Shown here: positions 28,598 to 38,071 of the stretch, piece by piece
How the letters are laid out: each line of letters opens with the position of its first letter
Position numbering within the stretch: position 1 is the first letter of the stretch
NCBI GenBank assembly: GCA_025736915.1
Contig: CP107049.1
Coordinates: 806,001-870,000 of the forward strand
Length of the DNA stretch: 64,000 nt
Direction of reading: 5' to 3'
Origin: Acinetobacter nosocomialis
Lineage (GTDB): Bacteria > Pseudomonadota > Gammaproteobacteria > Pseudomonadales > Moraxellaceae
Program-made: the position numbers and the translations under genes
Notes under the pieces: generated by a model
The model's database searches: none
Told to the model about the DNA's origin: nothing
Seen by the model: only the letters and a program-made list of their open reading frames with translations

Positions 28598-28931
28598 TAT
28601 ATACTACCTTTAATTGATCACCGTCTCATTTGATCTATATTTACAGTTTTGTCAGACAGGTCAAGGGACTGCTTTACATAATGAAAATCCACTTTTATCT
28701 TCATCCATATTTCACTGACCCGTCATCTAAGTTAGAAGTATGTATTTTGGTATATCTCATATGTAAAAGATAAAGTCGAAGAACATAAAAATTCTGCTAT
28801 AGTAGCCGCTTAAATAGCGGCTTTATTTTTATCTAATGTTTTGGGGCACTTAATTCAAAACGGGTAACCAAACGGGTAACTTGAGAGGCGTAATTTAAAA
28901 ACACATTAAATATCAAGAGGTTTAACTCAAA
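28598..28931. other. Gap upstream of trpG
   Basis: I see no gene in these 334 bases. They hold a hairpin terminator (28804-28830) and, at 28861-28880, two copies of CGGGTAAC 12 bases apart. The left part is the promoter region of the orphan lipoprotein. Confidence 0.4.
28804..28830 (+). terminator. Hairpin with T tract in the trpG leader region
   Basis: AGCCGCT/AGCGGCT with TAAAT loop is followed by TTATTTTT, about 100 bases before trpG. It directly follows TATAGT (28798-28803). No gene on this strand feeds it, so it may be a remnant or a leader element. Confidence 0.55.
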
Positions 28932-29516
28932 ATGCTTCTAATGATCGACAATTACGACTCTTTTACCTACAACATCGTCCAGTATTTTGGCGAGTTGAAT
29001 CAGGAAGTAAAAGTAGTTCGCAATGATCAAGTCACATTAGAGGATATTGAACGATGGCAACCTAAATACCTCGTGATTGGTCCTGGTCCTTGCTCTCCAA
29101 GTGAAGCTGGTATTTCAATTCCTGCAATTAATCACTTTGCCGGAAAAATACCTTTACTTGGGGTGTGTTTAGGACATCAAAGTATCGGGCAAGCTTTTGG
29201 CGGGAAAATTGTAAGAGCTAAAACAGTGATGCACGGACGTTTATCTGATATGTACCACAGCAATAAGGGTATTTTCAGTAATCTTCCTAGCCCATTCTCG
29301 GCAACTCGTTATCATTCATTGGTGATTGATCAGGAAACACTACCTGATTGCCTTGAAGTAACATGCTGGACCAATGAAGCAGATGGCTCAATGGAAGAAA
29401 TTATGGGTGTTAAACATAAGACACTTCCTGTTGAAGGCGTGCAATTCCATCCGGAATCCATTTTGAGCCAACATGGCCATCAAATCTTTAAAAATTTTTT
29501 AGATATCTATGCATAA
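28932..29516 (+). CDS. trpG: Anthranilate/aminodeoxychorismate synthase glutaminase component
   Basis: A 194-residue class-I glutamine amidotransferase that supplies ammonia to anthranilate synthase, and in Acinetobacter is known to serve folate synthesis too. The catalytic Cys is in [17 protein letters not shown] near residue 79. His and Glu are in [11 protein letters not shown] near 168-172. [19 protein letters not shown] is the typical start. In A. calcoaceticus trpG, trpD and trpC were described as one cluster, but here trpD starts 5.96 kb downstream with two opposite-strand genes between. A terminator follows trpG. Confidence 0.95.
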   Translation: MLLMIDNYDSFTYNIVQYFGELNQEVKVVRNDQVTLEDIERWQPKYLVIGPGPCSPSEAGISIPAINHFAGKIPLLGVCLGHQSIGQAFGGKIVRAKTVMHGRLSDMYHSNKGIFSNLPSPFSATRYHSLVIDQETLPDCLEVTCWTNEADGSMEEIMGVKHKTLPVEGVQFHPESILSQHGHQIFKNFLDIYA

Positions 29517-29566
29517 GTCAGCCGTAAATAGATTGTTTTAAAAGTAATTTGATAAGTAACCTGAAT

Positions 29567-29597
29567 AAAAAGCCAACTACGATCAGTTGGCTTTTTT
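29567..29597. terminator. Bidirectional terminator between trpG and the M1 peptidase gene
   Basis: An AAAAAGCCAACT/AGTTGGCTTTTT stem with six-base loop, flanked by A and T tracts. Confidence 0.9.
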
Positions 29598-29611
29598 CAT
29601 CCTTGAATCAA

Positions 29612-32311
29612 TTACAACTTTAACTGTTGCACAATTGATCCATCTTGTTTTGCCACCAAAGATTCGCAGAGTTGAATACGTTCTTTGGTCTGTTTCAACC
29701 CTCTTTCTACCCCGACCAATTCTTTAGTTCGTGGTGCAAAAAAGTCATTTAACTGGACTGCTTGTTGTTGGGTACATGCTGCCCCACTAAACATTGCAGG
29801 AAAACGCCCAGCCGAAGATTTACCTAAACGATTAAATACGGCGTCATGATTTACCTTAAACCAAGACCATAAGCCACCTTGTTCATCTCCATAATTATTG
29901 ATGGAGTTAACCACAGTACGAACTTCACCGACTTTAACACGCGGGTTCAAAATTAACTGACGTGCTTGTTGGCGTGTTGCTTCTTGGTTTGCTGAACCTA
30001 AGGCTGTAAGTATTGCAAGACGTTGTGTCGGTTGAGTCACGCGTTGTAACTCACCAGATAAACGATCAAAAGCTGGTTGGCCTTTTTCTTGTACACGTAC
30101 AGCTAAAATGGTTGGCAATAATTCAGGGGTTACTTGTGCAAAGTTAAGCTGCTTTTGAGCAAAGAGTGCATCTGACTGTTTTAAAAGTTGTGCACGGACT
30201 TCAGGAACTTGAATATCTAAAGCAAGAAACTTAACCAACTCACTACGCCATAAACTGTCTTCAGCTGCTTCATCTGTTTTGCTAACATAACCCAACTGAT
30301 TCAATTTAGGTAAATATAAATTAGCTAAGACTTTTCTAAAATGTTCACGTTCAGCTTCTGTTTTTAATACATGACGATGAATAGTACTTAACTGGGAAAA
30401 CAAGGCTGTACTAATTTGTCGGCTATTCGAATTGGCAAATTTCTTCGCAGCATCTACGACAGCCAATAAATTAATATCACCATGGTTAAATGCAGCAGAA
30501 ATTGCGTAGGCGTAGGCCAACTGTTCACTGTTAGAAAGCTTCTCTGTAGCGGCAGTCAGACGAGTAAATTCTTTTTGAGGTAAACTAAATTGGTAGTATC
30601 CCGCCGCATTTGCATTTGGAATATACCAACTGCCAAGACTAGCACCTTTGAGTTCAATCTTAGCTTCTGCTTGATCTACCAATTCACATTGCACTTTACT
30701 ACCTGCATTTGGAACTTCATAACGTACACATAATGGTACGCCCCACAGGCTTCTGGCATCACCTTTTGAACCCACAGGTAAATAACGAGTTTGCTTCACA
30801 TTTAAAAAGACTTTATTACCTTCTTGCTGTAGTGAAGTATTGAGTAAAGGTACACCCGGTTGATCAAGGAAACTTTTCATCGCTTTGGCAAAGCGCTCGC
30901 CTTGCTCAGACTGCTCTGCTAAAGCGCTAATTAAATCATTGGCTGTCGCATTACCATATTGGTGCTTATTAATATAATTGCGTACGCCTTGTTTGAATTT
31001 TTCTTCACCTAAGTAGCTTTCAAACATATTTAAAACAGCTGCACCTTTTTGATACGTGATGCCATCAAAAGCAGTTTGAATATCGGCATTGCTTAAAATA
31101 GGCTGACGAATACGACGCACACTTACCAAGCTATCACTTTTCATCGCATCTGCGGTGTCTGAAATACGCTCTAGATCAGCATTAAATTCGGGATGTAATT
31201 TTTGAGTAATTTTACTTTGCATCCATGTCGCGAAAGATTCATTGAGCCACAAATCATCCCACCACGGCATCGTAACGACATCACCAAACCATTGATGCGC
31301 CAGCTCATGTGCATTGACATTAAATGAATTCTGTACAAATGAAACTGGTGAGTCCTTATCTAGTAACATTAGATAATCTCTAAAAGTAATCAGCCCCGGG
31401 TTTTCCATTGCACCAGCGGCGAAGTCTGGTGCTGCCAGTAAATCGAGCTTGTCAAATGGATAACCAAAGGCAAAATAATCTTCTAAAGTTTTTAAAATGG
31501 CTGGCGTTTCAGATAAAGCATGCTGCATTTTTTCAGCTTTAGCATCAGGCGCAATACCACGTAACTGAATCGGTTGCTTACGCCATGAAGTTGTCCCAAT
31601 ATCTGGCCCTTTTTGTAATTGCCACGGTCCAACAGCCAGTGCAAGTAAATACGTTGGTAGTGGTTTAGTTTGTGCAAAACTTAGTGTTTTCCAACCCGAC
31701 TTCTCTGCTTGCTCGGATGTTTGTTGGGTATTGGCAAACCCTGAATATTTGCTTGGAATCGTCAAACGAATATTAAACGGCGTTTTAAAACGTGGCTCAT
31801 CAAATGACGGAAATGACTGGCGTGCACTAATTGCTTCCATTTGTGTCATAACATAAGGTTTACCCTCAAACTCGATTTTATAAATACCGTCGAGCTGCTG
31901 GTCGTACGCCGCATTAAAATCCAGAACGAGTTGATACTGGCCTGCTGGCAAGGTCTTGGCAAATTTAATTTTACTCACCCCATCAACCTCGGAGGCTTGC
32001 TCATATTTTGCCGTGGTTTTGACGCCCTCTGCCGATGTAATATTCACATCTTTCACCGTCAAAGATTTACCATGAATCCAGATGTGATCTGTAGCTTGAG
32101 CCAGCTTTAAATGAATCGTAGTTTTACCGGTATAGCCTTTTTGTGCGGGATCAATCTTAAAATCTAAATCATAAGATTCGGGTACGACCCACTCGGGTAA
32201 TTTACCAATCGGGATTTGTTCACTGTTATTCGATGCAAAAATCTGTGTCGCCGATAAAGATAATAATGTTGAAAGTAGCAATCTTTTTTTAAATGAAGGC
32301 TTGACCAGCAT
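29612..32311 (-). CDS. Exported M1-family aminopeptidase
   Basis: This zinc peptidase has 899 residues from the ATG at 32311 and an N-terminal signal peptide (KKRLLLSTLLSLSATQIFAS), so it acts in the periplasm or outside. The gluzincin features are GAMEN at about residue 299 and HELAHQWFG with NESFATW at about 333-357; the C-terminal helical domain is complete. The frame is open 24 codons further, but that stretch is the terminator of the upstream gene, so ATG 32311 is the true start. It follows a TonB-dependent receptor gene in the same direction, which suggests peptide or protein scavenging. Both interrupt the trp genes. Confidence 0.9.
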   Translation of the reverse strand: MLVKPSFKKRLLLSTLLSLSATQIFASNNSEQIPIGKLPEWVVPESYDLDFKIDPAQKGYTGKTTIHLKLAQATDHIWIHGKSLTVKDVNITSAEGVKTTAKYEQASEVDGVSKIKFAKTLPAGQYQLVLDFNAAYDQQLDGIYKIEFEGKPYVMTQMEAISARQSFPSFDEPRFKTPFNIRLTIPSKYSGFANTQQTSEQAEKSGWKTLSFAQTKPLPTYLLALAVGPWQLQKGPDIGTTSWRKQPIQLRGIAPDAKAEKMQHALSETPAILKTLEDYFAFGYPFDKLDLLAAPDFAAGAMENPGLITFRDYLMLLDKDSPVSFVQNSFNVNAHELAHQWFGDVVTMPWWDDLWLNESFATWMQSKITQKLHPEFNADLERISDTADAMKSDSLVSVRRIRQPILSNADIQTAFDGITYQKGAAVLNMFESYLGEEKFKQGVRNYINKHQYGNATANDLISALAEQSEQGERFAKAMKSFLDQPGVPLLNTSLQQEGNKVFLNVKQTRYLPVGSKGDARSLWGVPLCVRYEVPNAGSKVQCELVDQAEAKIELKGASLGSWYIPNANAAGYYQFSLPQKEFTRLTAATEKLSNSEQLAYAYAISAAFNHGDINLLAVVDAAKKFANSNSRQISTALFSQLSTIHRHVLKTEAEREHFRKVLANLYLPKLNQLGYVSKTDEAAEDSLWRSELVKFLALDIQVPEVRAQLLKQSDALFAQKQLNFAQVTPELLPTILAVRVQEKGQPAFDRLSGELQRVTQPTQRLAILTALGSANQEATRQQARQLILNPRVKVGEVRTVVNSINNYGDEQGGLWSWFKVNHDAVFNRLGKSSAGRFPAMFSGAACTQQQAVQLNDFFAPRTKELVGVERGLKQTKERIQLCESLVAKQDGSIVQQLKL

Positions 32312-32340
32312 AAGGGGTTTTATCCTCTGTAGTTTTAAAT

Positions 32341-32378
32341 AAAAAGATGCAGCAAATGCTGTACCACTTTGCTGCATC
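32341..32378 (-). terminator. Terminator after the TonB-receptor gene
   Basis: Reading leftwards, an 11-bp stem (GATGCAGCAAA with TTTGCTGCATC) with 11-base loop is followed by five Ts, 13 bases after the receptor stop and 30 bases before the M1 peptidase ATG. Confidence 0.85.
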
Positions 32379-32390
32379 CACACATCATTC

Positions 32391-35123
32391 TTAGAATTTA
32401 TAGTTAAACTCCAACCAACCTTGACGGCCGAATGGTGAATATGATCCTACCGGATAATACGGCCATCCGCCTGTGTCATCTCGTTTCACTTTGTCAAACA
32501 AGTTATTAATAATGATTGAAGCAGACGCTTTTGGAGAGATTTGATAAGTACCACTCCAGTTCACCAAATACGTTGGGCTTAAGTAAACAGTTTGGTCGCC
32601 GTTTGGAATTTTGCCATAACGATTAACTAATACTGTTGATGCCCAATCACCAAAGCTCCAGCTGAGGCTGGTATTAAAACGGTCACGCCAATCAGGAATG
32701 GTTAAATCTTTTAAGTAGTCATCTTTCTCGCCATCTTTTGATTGTTGATATTCATGTTCTAGTACGCGGCTATAATTTACCGTCCAGAGGAAGTTACCAA
32801 AGCTGTCTGTTTTCCAGCGCCATCTCGTAGTGAAGTCAATCCCGCGGGTATGATCTGATGCAGCATTAATCGGGACAATATTAATATTTTTAATCACATT
32901 TGGATCGACAACTGCATTTGCAGGATTGCGTTCTACACGTGCCAAAGCATCAATACAGGCCGCAGAGTTAATATCTTGGTTTCCTAAACGACAATCTGCT
33001 TCTAAACGTAGAATTTTGTCCGCACTTAAGTTGGTCACAAGATTATCAATTTTGATATCCCAGTAATCGACGCTAATATCAAATTTATTGGTTGGTGACC
33101 AAACAAAACCTGCACCATAAGATTTACCCTCTTCAGGTTTAAGCTCTTTGTTTCCGGTTAAAGTGTAATTCGCCCCAGGTGAGTAATCTTTAAAGCTACA
33201 TTTATCTAAAGGTTGTCCCGTTTGGCTACAACGTAAATAATCTGTTGTACTTGGGAAATAACCTTTTTGCTTATTTAAAAACAGATAGTTCATATCTGGT
33301 GCACGAAAGCTGGTCGCGTAGTTACCACGCACCAATAAAGTCGGATGTGGTCTAAACTCAAGGCCTGAACCAAAAGTTAGCTTATCAATGCTGCTATCTG
33401 ACAAAGCATAACGGTCATAACGTCCAGACAGGGTTAAATTTAACGGTTTTGCTAAAGGTAAGAATAATTCTGCACCGAGTGCTTGGCGTGTACGTGTACC
33501 CCCATATTCGCCACTAGAACTTGCATTGTAATATTCACCATTTTCAAGTGCTTGATCTGGCTTAATCGAAAAACCTTGACGCCCAATTTCGGCCACAGCC
33601 GCAAGTTTGGCCGTTCCTGCAGGTAACTTAAATACGTCACCATTCGCGCTTAAAGTTAAACTTTGTGCCCACGATTTATCTTTTTCTGTTGTTGTACCCG
33701 AAATACTTTCAAATTCACTTGCTGTGAGTGGTCGACTTAAACGATCTAATCGAGGGGAATAAATAGGAATGCCATCTACATCTGTACCAAGTTGCTGACC
33801 TAAGAAATATTCATCGACATTAGAACGTAATAAACCTTGGCGCTTTAGCTGACTGGTATAAATGGAACCATTATAGGCTGCTTCATAACGCCAGCTTGTC
33901 TCGCCAATATCGCCTCGAATTCCGAAGTTTAAGTTCGAAGAAAGTTCTTTCCACTTTTTATTTACGCGTTCTACCCCGCCTAATTCTTCAGGTGCAAAAC
34001 GGCGATTCCAAATTTCATAATTGCCTGAATCTTGATTGAGAAAATAACCGCTCGATGCACCTAAAGAAGTCCATGTCGGACCACGGGTATTATTTTCGAT
34101 TTGATTGGCGCCAATTAAAAAGTCGCCAAATAATTGAGTTTTATCATTCAATTCATAATCTAAACCGAGGTAACCATTTTGACTGCGGTTTTGAGTTTGA
34201 ACCGTCCAATAGGTTGGTCGTGCTAAACCACTGGCACAATTGTCCGCACCTGCTTGTCCTATATTATTGACTGATCCTTTAAATAAACCGTTAAATGCCT
34301 GACACCCACCAATTGAAAGATATTTACCAGTATCAGCATTTTTACGGCCAACAACCGTGTCAGGCTTCTCACCCAAACGTGTTCGGCTCGACATAAAATC
34401 TCGATCGGCTGCCCATATCGGCTCACGGCCACTAAGTTCAACCCCATAAACGAGACTAAGCTTGTCTAAAGTTTTACTGCCACTTAGTTGTAAACGTAAA
34501 TTTTCACCGCCTTCTTTGGTTCCGCCTGCTTTAATATTAAATTGTGTGCCATCTGTTTTCTTTTTCAGAATAATATTCACCACACCTGCAATTGCATCTG
34601 AACCATAAATTGCAGAAGCACCACCGTTTAATATTTCAATACGGTCAATAATGGCCGTTGGAATATTAGCTAAGTTTACGAAATTGACAGAGCCATCATA
34701 AGGCACAGGATAATCTGCAACCCGATGCCCATTAATCAAAGTCAAAGTGTGGTTGGGTCCTAAGCCTCGTAAACTAATAGCATTAGCCGCAGGTGTAAAA
34801 GTATTTCCATAATCGGCACCTTGTACAAAACCCGTGTTTTGCGTCAGGTTATTGAGTGCATCAAATGCATTACTAAAACCTTGTTTTTCAATATCGGCTG
34901 CGGTAATGACGGTCACACTAGTCGGGCCATCTTTTTGTGCTTTTGAAATCCTTGAGCCTGTTACTGCAACACGAACTACTTTATCTGGTTTAGCTTGGTT
35001 TTGTGGTTGCTCTAAGGCTTCTTGCGCATAACTTTCTAATGGATGAAACAGTGCAACAAATACAAAAATAAATGAGCGCTTATTTTTTAACGTCCCTAGA
35101 TATTTCAAGTTATTTAAATACAT
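32391..35123 (-). CDS. TonB-dependent outer-membrane receptor
   Basis: A 910-residue protein from the ATG at 35123, with a signal peptide ending near SYAQE. The plug domain (about 45-165) has SVTVITAADIEKQGF, AISLRGLGPNHTLTLINGHRV and GGASAIYGSDAIAGVVNIILKK. The rest is a 22-strand barrel with the typical aromatic C terminus (FNYKF). The open frame continues to a GTG at 35165. No ribosome-binding site is clear for either start. The substrate is not readable; the TonB box region after the signal peptide (PDKVVRVAVTGSRI) is of the oligopeptide/polyphenol-like subfamily by look only. The adjacent exported peptidase suggests a peptide ligand. Confidence 0.9.
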   Translation of the reverse strand: MYLNNLKYLGTLKNKRSFIFVFVALFHPLESYAQEALEQPQNQAKPDKVVRVAVTGSRISKAQKDGPTSVTVITAADIEKQGFSNAFDALNNLTQNTGFVQGADYGNTFTPAANAISLRGLGPNHTLTLINGHRVADYPVPYDGSVNFVNLANIPTAIIDRIEILNGGASAIYGSDAIAGVVNIILKKKTDGTQFNIKAGGTKEGGENLRLQLSGSKTLDKLSLVYGVELSGREPIWAADRDFMSSRTRLGEKPDTVVGRKNADTGKYLSIGGCQAFNGLFKGSVNNIGQAGADNCASGLARPTYWTVQTQNRSQNGYLGLDYELNDKTQLFGDFLIGANQIENNTRGPTWTSLGASSGYFLNQDSGNYEIWNRRFAPEELGGVERVNKKWKELSSNLNFGIRGDIGETSWRYEAAYNGSIYTSQLKRQGLLRSNVDEYFLGQQLGTDVDGIPIYSPRLDRLSRPLTASEFESISGTTTEKDKSWAQSLTLSANGDVFKLPAGTAKLAAVAEIGRQGFSIKPDQALENGEYYNASSSGEYGGTRTRQALGAELFLPLAKPLNLTLSGRYDRYALSDSSIDKLTFGSGLEFRPHPTLLVRGNYATSFRAPDMNYLFLNKQKGYFPSTTDYLRCSQTGQPLDKCSFKDYSPGANYTLTGNKELKPEEGKSYGAGFVWSPTNKFDISVDYWDIKIDNLVTNLSADKILRLEADCRLGNQDINSAACIDALARVERNPANAVVDPNVIKNINIVPINAASDHTRGIDFTTRWRWKTDSFGNFLWTVNYSRVLEHEYQQSKDGEKDDYLKDLTIPDWRDRFNTSLSWSFGDWASTVLVNRYGKIPNGDQTVYLSPTYLVNWSGTYQISPKASASIIINNLFDKVKRDDTGGWPYYPVGSYSPFGRQGWLEFNYKF

Positions 35124-35474
35124 ATTTATTAGTAGACAAAATAAAGATCGCCCTACTATATCCACTTTTATTTGGTTGATTTATACACATTTTTTCTAGA
35201 TATATTGATGTTTAAGATATACCAAATGGTTAATTATTTATCATAAAAACTCACAACAAACTAAAACCTTTTTCAATAAATAAATTTTGTTTATGAATAG
35301 ACTCAAAATCTTCACTGAGCAAAATTTTTAAATCTCTTATCGAACAGCAAAAATCTTTGGTTATTTTCTGCTAACATAGCTCCCCGTAGCTAGTGAAACA
35401 TGGAACGCAATAGGCCGAACCTCCTACTCTTGATCAACTTCACCTAAAAATTTTAATCATTAATGCTGTAAATC
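35124..35474. other. Divergent gap between the TonB receptor and trpD
   Basis: No gene is supported. The left half carries the receptor leader and the right half must contain the promoter of trpD, since trpG is on the far side of the inserted pair. A TAGCT-N6-AGCTA inverted repeat is present near 35388. I see no convincing -35/-10 pair and no leader peptide with Trp codons. Confidence 0.4.
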
Positions 35475-36530
35475 ATGACTATGAATATCCAACAGGCGCT
35501 CAACCACATTACCAAGAACATTCATTTGACTCAGCCTCAAATGGAAGAAATTATGCGCAGCATCATGCAAGGTGAGGCAACCGAGGCACAAATTGGTGCT
35601 TTAATGATGGGCCTACGCATGAAAGGTGAAAGCATTGATGAAATGACGGCAGCCGCACGTGTCATGCGTGAATTTGCGATTAAAATTGATGTGAGTGATA
35701 TCAAACATTTAGTTGATATCGTGGGAACTGGCGGTGATGGACAAAATTTATTTAACGTCTCTACAGCGTCTAGCTTTGTGATTGCAGCAGCGGGTGCAAC
35801 CATTGCAAAACATGGTAACCGCGGCGTTTCAAGTAAATCAGGCTCATCAGACCTACTTGAACAAGCGGGTATTCACCTTGATTTAGATATGCAACAAACC
35901 GAACGCTGCATCCGTGAAATGGGTGTAGGTTTCTTGTTTGCACCAAACCACCACAAAGCCATGAAATACGCTGCTGGCCCACGTCGTGAACTTGGTATTC
36001 GTAGTATTTTTAATTTACTTGGCCCACTGACCAACCCAGCTGGGGTAAAACGCTTTGTGATTGGTGTGTTTTCAGATGAACTATGTCGCCCAATTGCCGA
36101 AGTAATGAAACAACTTGGTGCCGAACATGTGATGGTTGTTCATTCAAGAGATGGTCTTGATGAAATTAGTCTTGCAGCACCTACCACTGTTGCCGAACTC
36201 AAAGATGGCGAAGTTACTGAGTGGACACTTAACCCTGAAGATGTCGGAATTGAGTCACAAACGTTAAATGGTTTAGTGGTTGCTGATGCATCGGCAAGTC
36301 TAAAGCTCATTAAAGATGCTTTAAGCAAAAATAAATCTGACATTGGCGAAAAAGCTGCAAACATGATTGCGCTTAATGCAGGCGCAGGTATTTATGTAGC
36401 AGGCATTACCAAGACTTATGCTCAGGCTGTTACATTTGCGCAAGATATTATTTACGGCGGACAAGCATTAGAAAAAATGAGTGTTTTGGCTGAATTTACC
36501 AAGACATTAAAACAATCTCAGGCAGATTAA
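35475..36530 (+). CDS. trpD: Anthranilate phosphoribosyltransferase
   Basis: The second step of tryptophan synthesis: transfer of phosphoribose from PRPP to anthranilate. The product is 351 residues from the ATG at 35475, or 349 from the ATG at 35481, which I consider about equally likely. Family motifs are [20 protein letters not shown] (PRPP-binding glycine loop near residue 79), [18 protein letters not shown], and [16 protein letters not shown]. It is followed by trpC after nine bases and a Smr gene after another nine, which make an operon. Confidence 0.96.
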   Translation: MTMNIQQALNHITKNIHLTQPQMEEIMRSIMQGEATEAQIGALMMGLRMKGESIDEMTAAARVMREFAIKIDVSDIKHLVDIVGTGGDGQNLFNVSTASSFVIAAAGATIAKHGNRGVSSKSGSSDLLEQAGIHLDLDMQQTERCIREMGVGFLFAPNHHKAMKYAAGPRRELGIRSIFNLLGPLTNPAGVKRFVIGVFSDELCRPIAEVMKQLGAEHVMVVHSRDGLDEISLAAPTTVAELKDGEVTEWTLNPEDVGIESQTLNGLVVADASASLKLIKDALSKNKSDIGEKAANMIALNAGAGIYVAGITKTYAQAVTFAQDIIYGGQALEKMSVLAEFTKTLKQSQAD

Positions 36531-36539
36531 GGACTTCTC

Positions 36540-37346
36540 ATGATTAATATTCAAAATACCATTTTAGGTAAAATTGTTGACCGTAAACATGAGGAACTTG
36601 CTGCGCGTTTAAAACAACGTAATTTGCAAGATGTTGAAGAACTCGCAAAAGCTGCGACTCCAGTGCGTGGCTTTGCAAATGCTTTGCAACATAAACGTCC
36701 GGGTGTGATTGCTGAAATTAAAAAAGCATCTCCATCAAAAGGAATTATTCGCGCAGACTTTAATCCTGCTGAAATTGCCCAGCAATATGAAAAAGCTGGA
36801 GCAGCATGTTTATCGGTACTGACTGATGTTGATTTCTTTCAGGGTGCAGATGAAAATATTGCGATTGCTCGCAATCATTGTGCCCTACCAGCTTTACGTA
36901 AAGACTTTCTGATCGATCCATATAACGTAGTTGAAGCACGTGCTTTGCATGCAGACTGTATTTTATTGATTGTTGCTTGTTTGTCTGACCAGCAACTCGA
37001 AGAAATGTCTAAAACTGCGTTTGAACATCAACTTGATGTATTGGTTGAAGTTCATGACGAAGAAGAAATGGAACGTGCATTAAAGCTTTCTGAACAATGT
37101 TTATTAGGTGTGAATAACCGTAATTTAAAAACGTTTGATGTAGATTTAAATACATCTATCCGTTTGAAAAAGTTACTTCCGTCTTCACGCTTATTAATCA
37201 CTGAAAGCGGTATTGCGACACCAGATGATGTGCGTATGATGCAAGAACATGATATTCACAGCTTCTTGGTCGGCGAGAGTTTTATGAAACAACCACGTCC
37301 AGATCAAGCTTTTACTGCCCTTTTTGGACAACCTCAAACGGTTTAA
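36540..37346 (+). CDS. trpC: Indole-3-glycerol phosphate synthase
   Basis: A 268-residue TIM-barrel enzyme that closes the indole ring from CdRP. It is monofunctional, with no fused TrpF domain. Motifs are IAEIKKASPSKGIIR near residue 58, LSVLTDVDFFQG, ALRKDFLIDPYNVVEAR, LGVNNRNLKTF and LITESGI. The start follows AGGA. It is the second gene of the trpD-trpC-smr group. Confidence 0.96.
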   Translation: MINIQNTILGKIVDRKHEELAARLKQRNLQDVEELAKAATPVRGFANALQHKRPGVIAEIKKASPSKGIIRADFNPAEIAQQYEKAGAACLSVLTDVDFFQGADENIAIARNHCALPALRKDFLIDPYNVVEARALHADCILLIVACLSDQQLEEMSKTAFEHQLDVLVEVHDEEEMERALKLSEQCLLGVNNRNLKTFDVDLNTSIRLKKLLPSSRLLITESGIATPDDVRMMQEHDIHSFLVGESFMKQPRPDQAFTALFGQPQTV

Positions 37347-37355
37347 TGAAGATAT

Positions 37356-38051
37356 ATGAGTAATAAAGATTCATCGCTTTCTAAAGAGCAACAAAAGTTA
37401 TTGAAGCAATTTAAAAAGCAAATCTCCAATCCTCATTCAAGCAAAATCGCAAATCAGCCTGAGACTAAAAAATCTCAAGTTGAGACTGAAGAATTGGAAG
37501 ATACACACCTGTTTCAACAGGCTGTTGCAGGTGTTAAACGCATCAACAATAGTAATGTGGCTGATGTAAAACCACCTCGTGCTAAAAAAGTCGATGCACA
37601 AACACTAGCAAAACGCGCAGCCGCTGAAGGCGGACGTGATACCGAACATGCCGAGTTATCAGATACTCAAGCAGCATTAAATCCAGTTGCAAGCCAAGCA
37701 GCTTTAAGTTATCGCATAGCCACTCTTCAGCATAAAGTTTTTGAAGACTTAAAAGCTGGTAAAATGCGCTGGTTTGAAGCAGTGGATTTACACGGCTGTA
37801 CCATTGAACAAGCACGTGAAGCCGTTTTACAAATCATCCAGATGGCAAAAGATGAAAATCAAAATGTCATTAAAATTGTGCATGGTAAAGGCCCTGAAGC
37901 TGTTTTAAAAACCTATGTCAACGGATGGTTACGCCAACATCGTGATGTTTTAGCCTTTGTAAGTGCTCCAGAAAATCAAGGTGGCACAGGTGCAGTTCTC
38001 GTGCTGCTTAAACGCTCAGAAAAAAATCCAAAGTTCGAACAAAAAAAATGA
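37356..38051 (+). CDS. Smr-domain protein
   Basis: A 231-residue cytosolic protein with a long charged, low-complexity N terminus (residues 1-110, many Lys, Gln and Glu) and a C-terminal Smr domain (about 140-228) with VDLHGCTIEQAREAVLQ, KIVHGKGPEAVLK and GGTGAVLVLLK. Smr domains bind or nick nucleic acid, and stand-alone forms have been linked to RNA cleavage and ribosome quality control. It follows trpC by nine bases. A terminator overlaps its own stop codon. Confidence 0.88.
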   Translation: MSNKDSSLSKEQQKLLKQFKKQISNPHSSKIANQPETKKSQVETEELEDTHLFQQAVAGVKRINNSNVADVKPPRAKKVDAQTLAKRAAAEGGRDTEHAELSDTQAALNPVASQAALSYRIATLQHKVFEDLKAGKMRWFEAVDLHGCTIEQAREAVLQIIQMAKDENQNVIKIVHGKGPEAVLKTYVNGWLRQHRDVLAFVSAPENQGGTGAVLVLLKRSEKNPKFEQKK

Positions 38052-38071
38052 TCCTTTGGGATCATTTTTTT
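38043..38071. terminator. Bidirectional terminator overlapping two gene ends
   Basis: AAAATGATCC/GGATCATTTT with a TTTG loop. The Smr stop codon (38049-38051) is in the 5' arm and the xdhC stop lies in the opposite T tract, so the two convergent genes share a minimal end. Confidence 0.88.

Noticed and set aside
28798..28830. Promoter plus attenuator for trpG
   Set aside because: The TATAGT directly touches the hairpin, so a transcript from it would begin within the stem. There is no leader peptide with Trp codons.
28855..28931. Integrase remnant or attachment site marked by the CGGGTAAC repeat
   Set aside because: Only a short direct repeat is seen. No integrase motif, tRNA end or second copy elsewhere in the window supports it.
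32312..32383. N-terminal extension of the M1 peptidase from a GTG at 32383
   Set aside because: These codons consist of the terminator hairpin of the TonB-receptor gene, and the signal peptide starts at the ATG at 32311.
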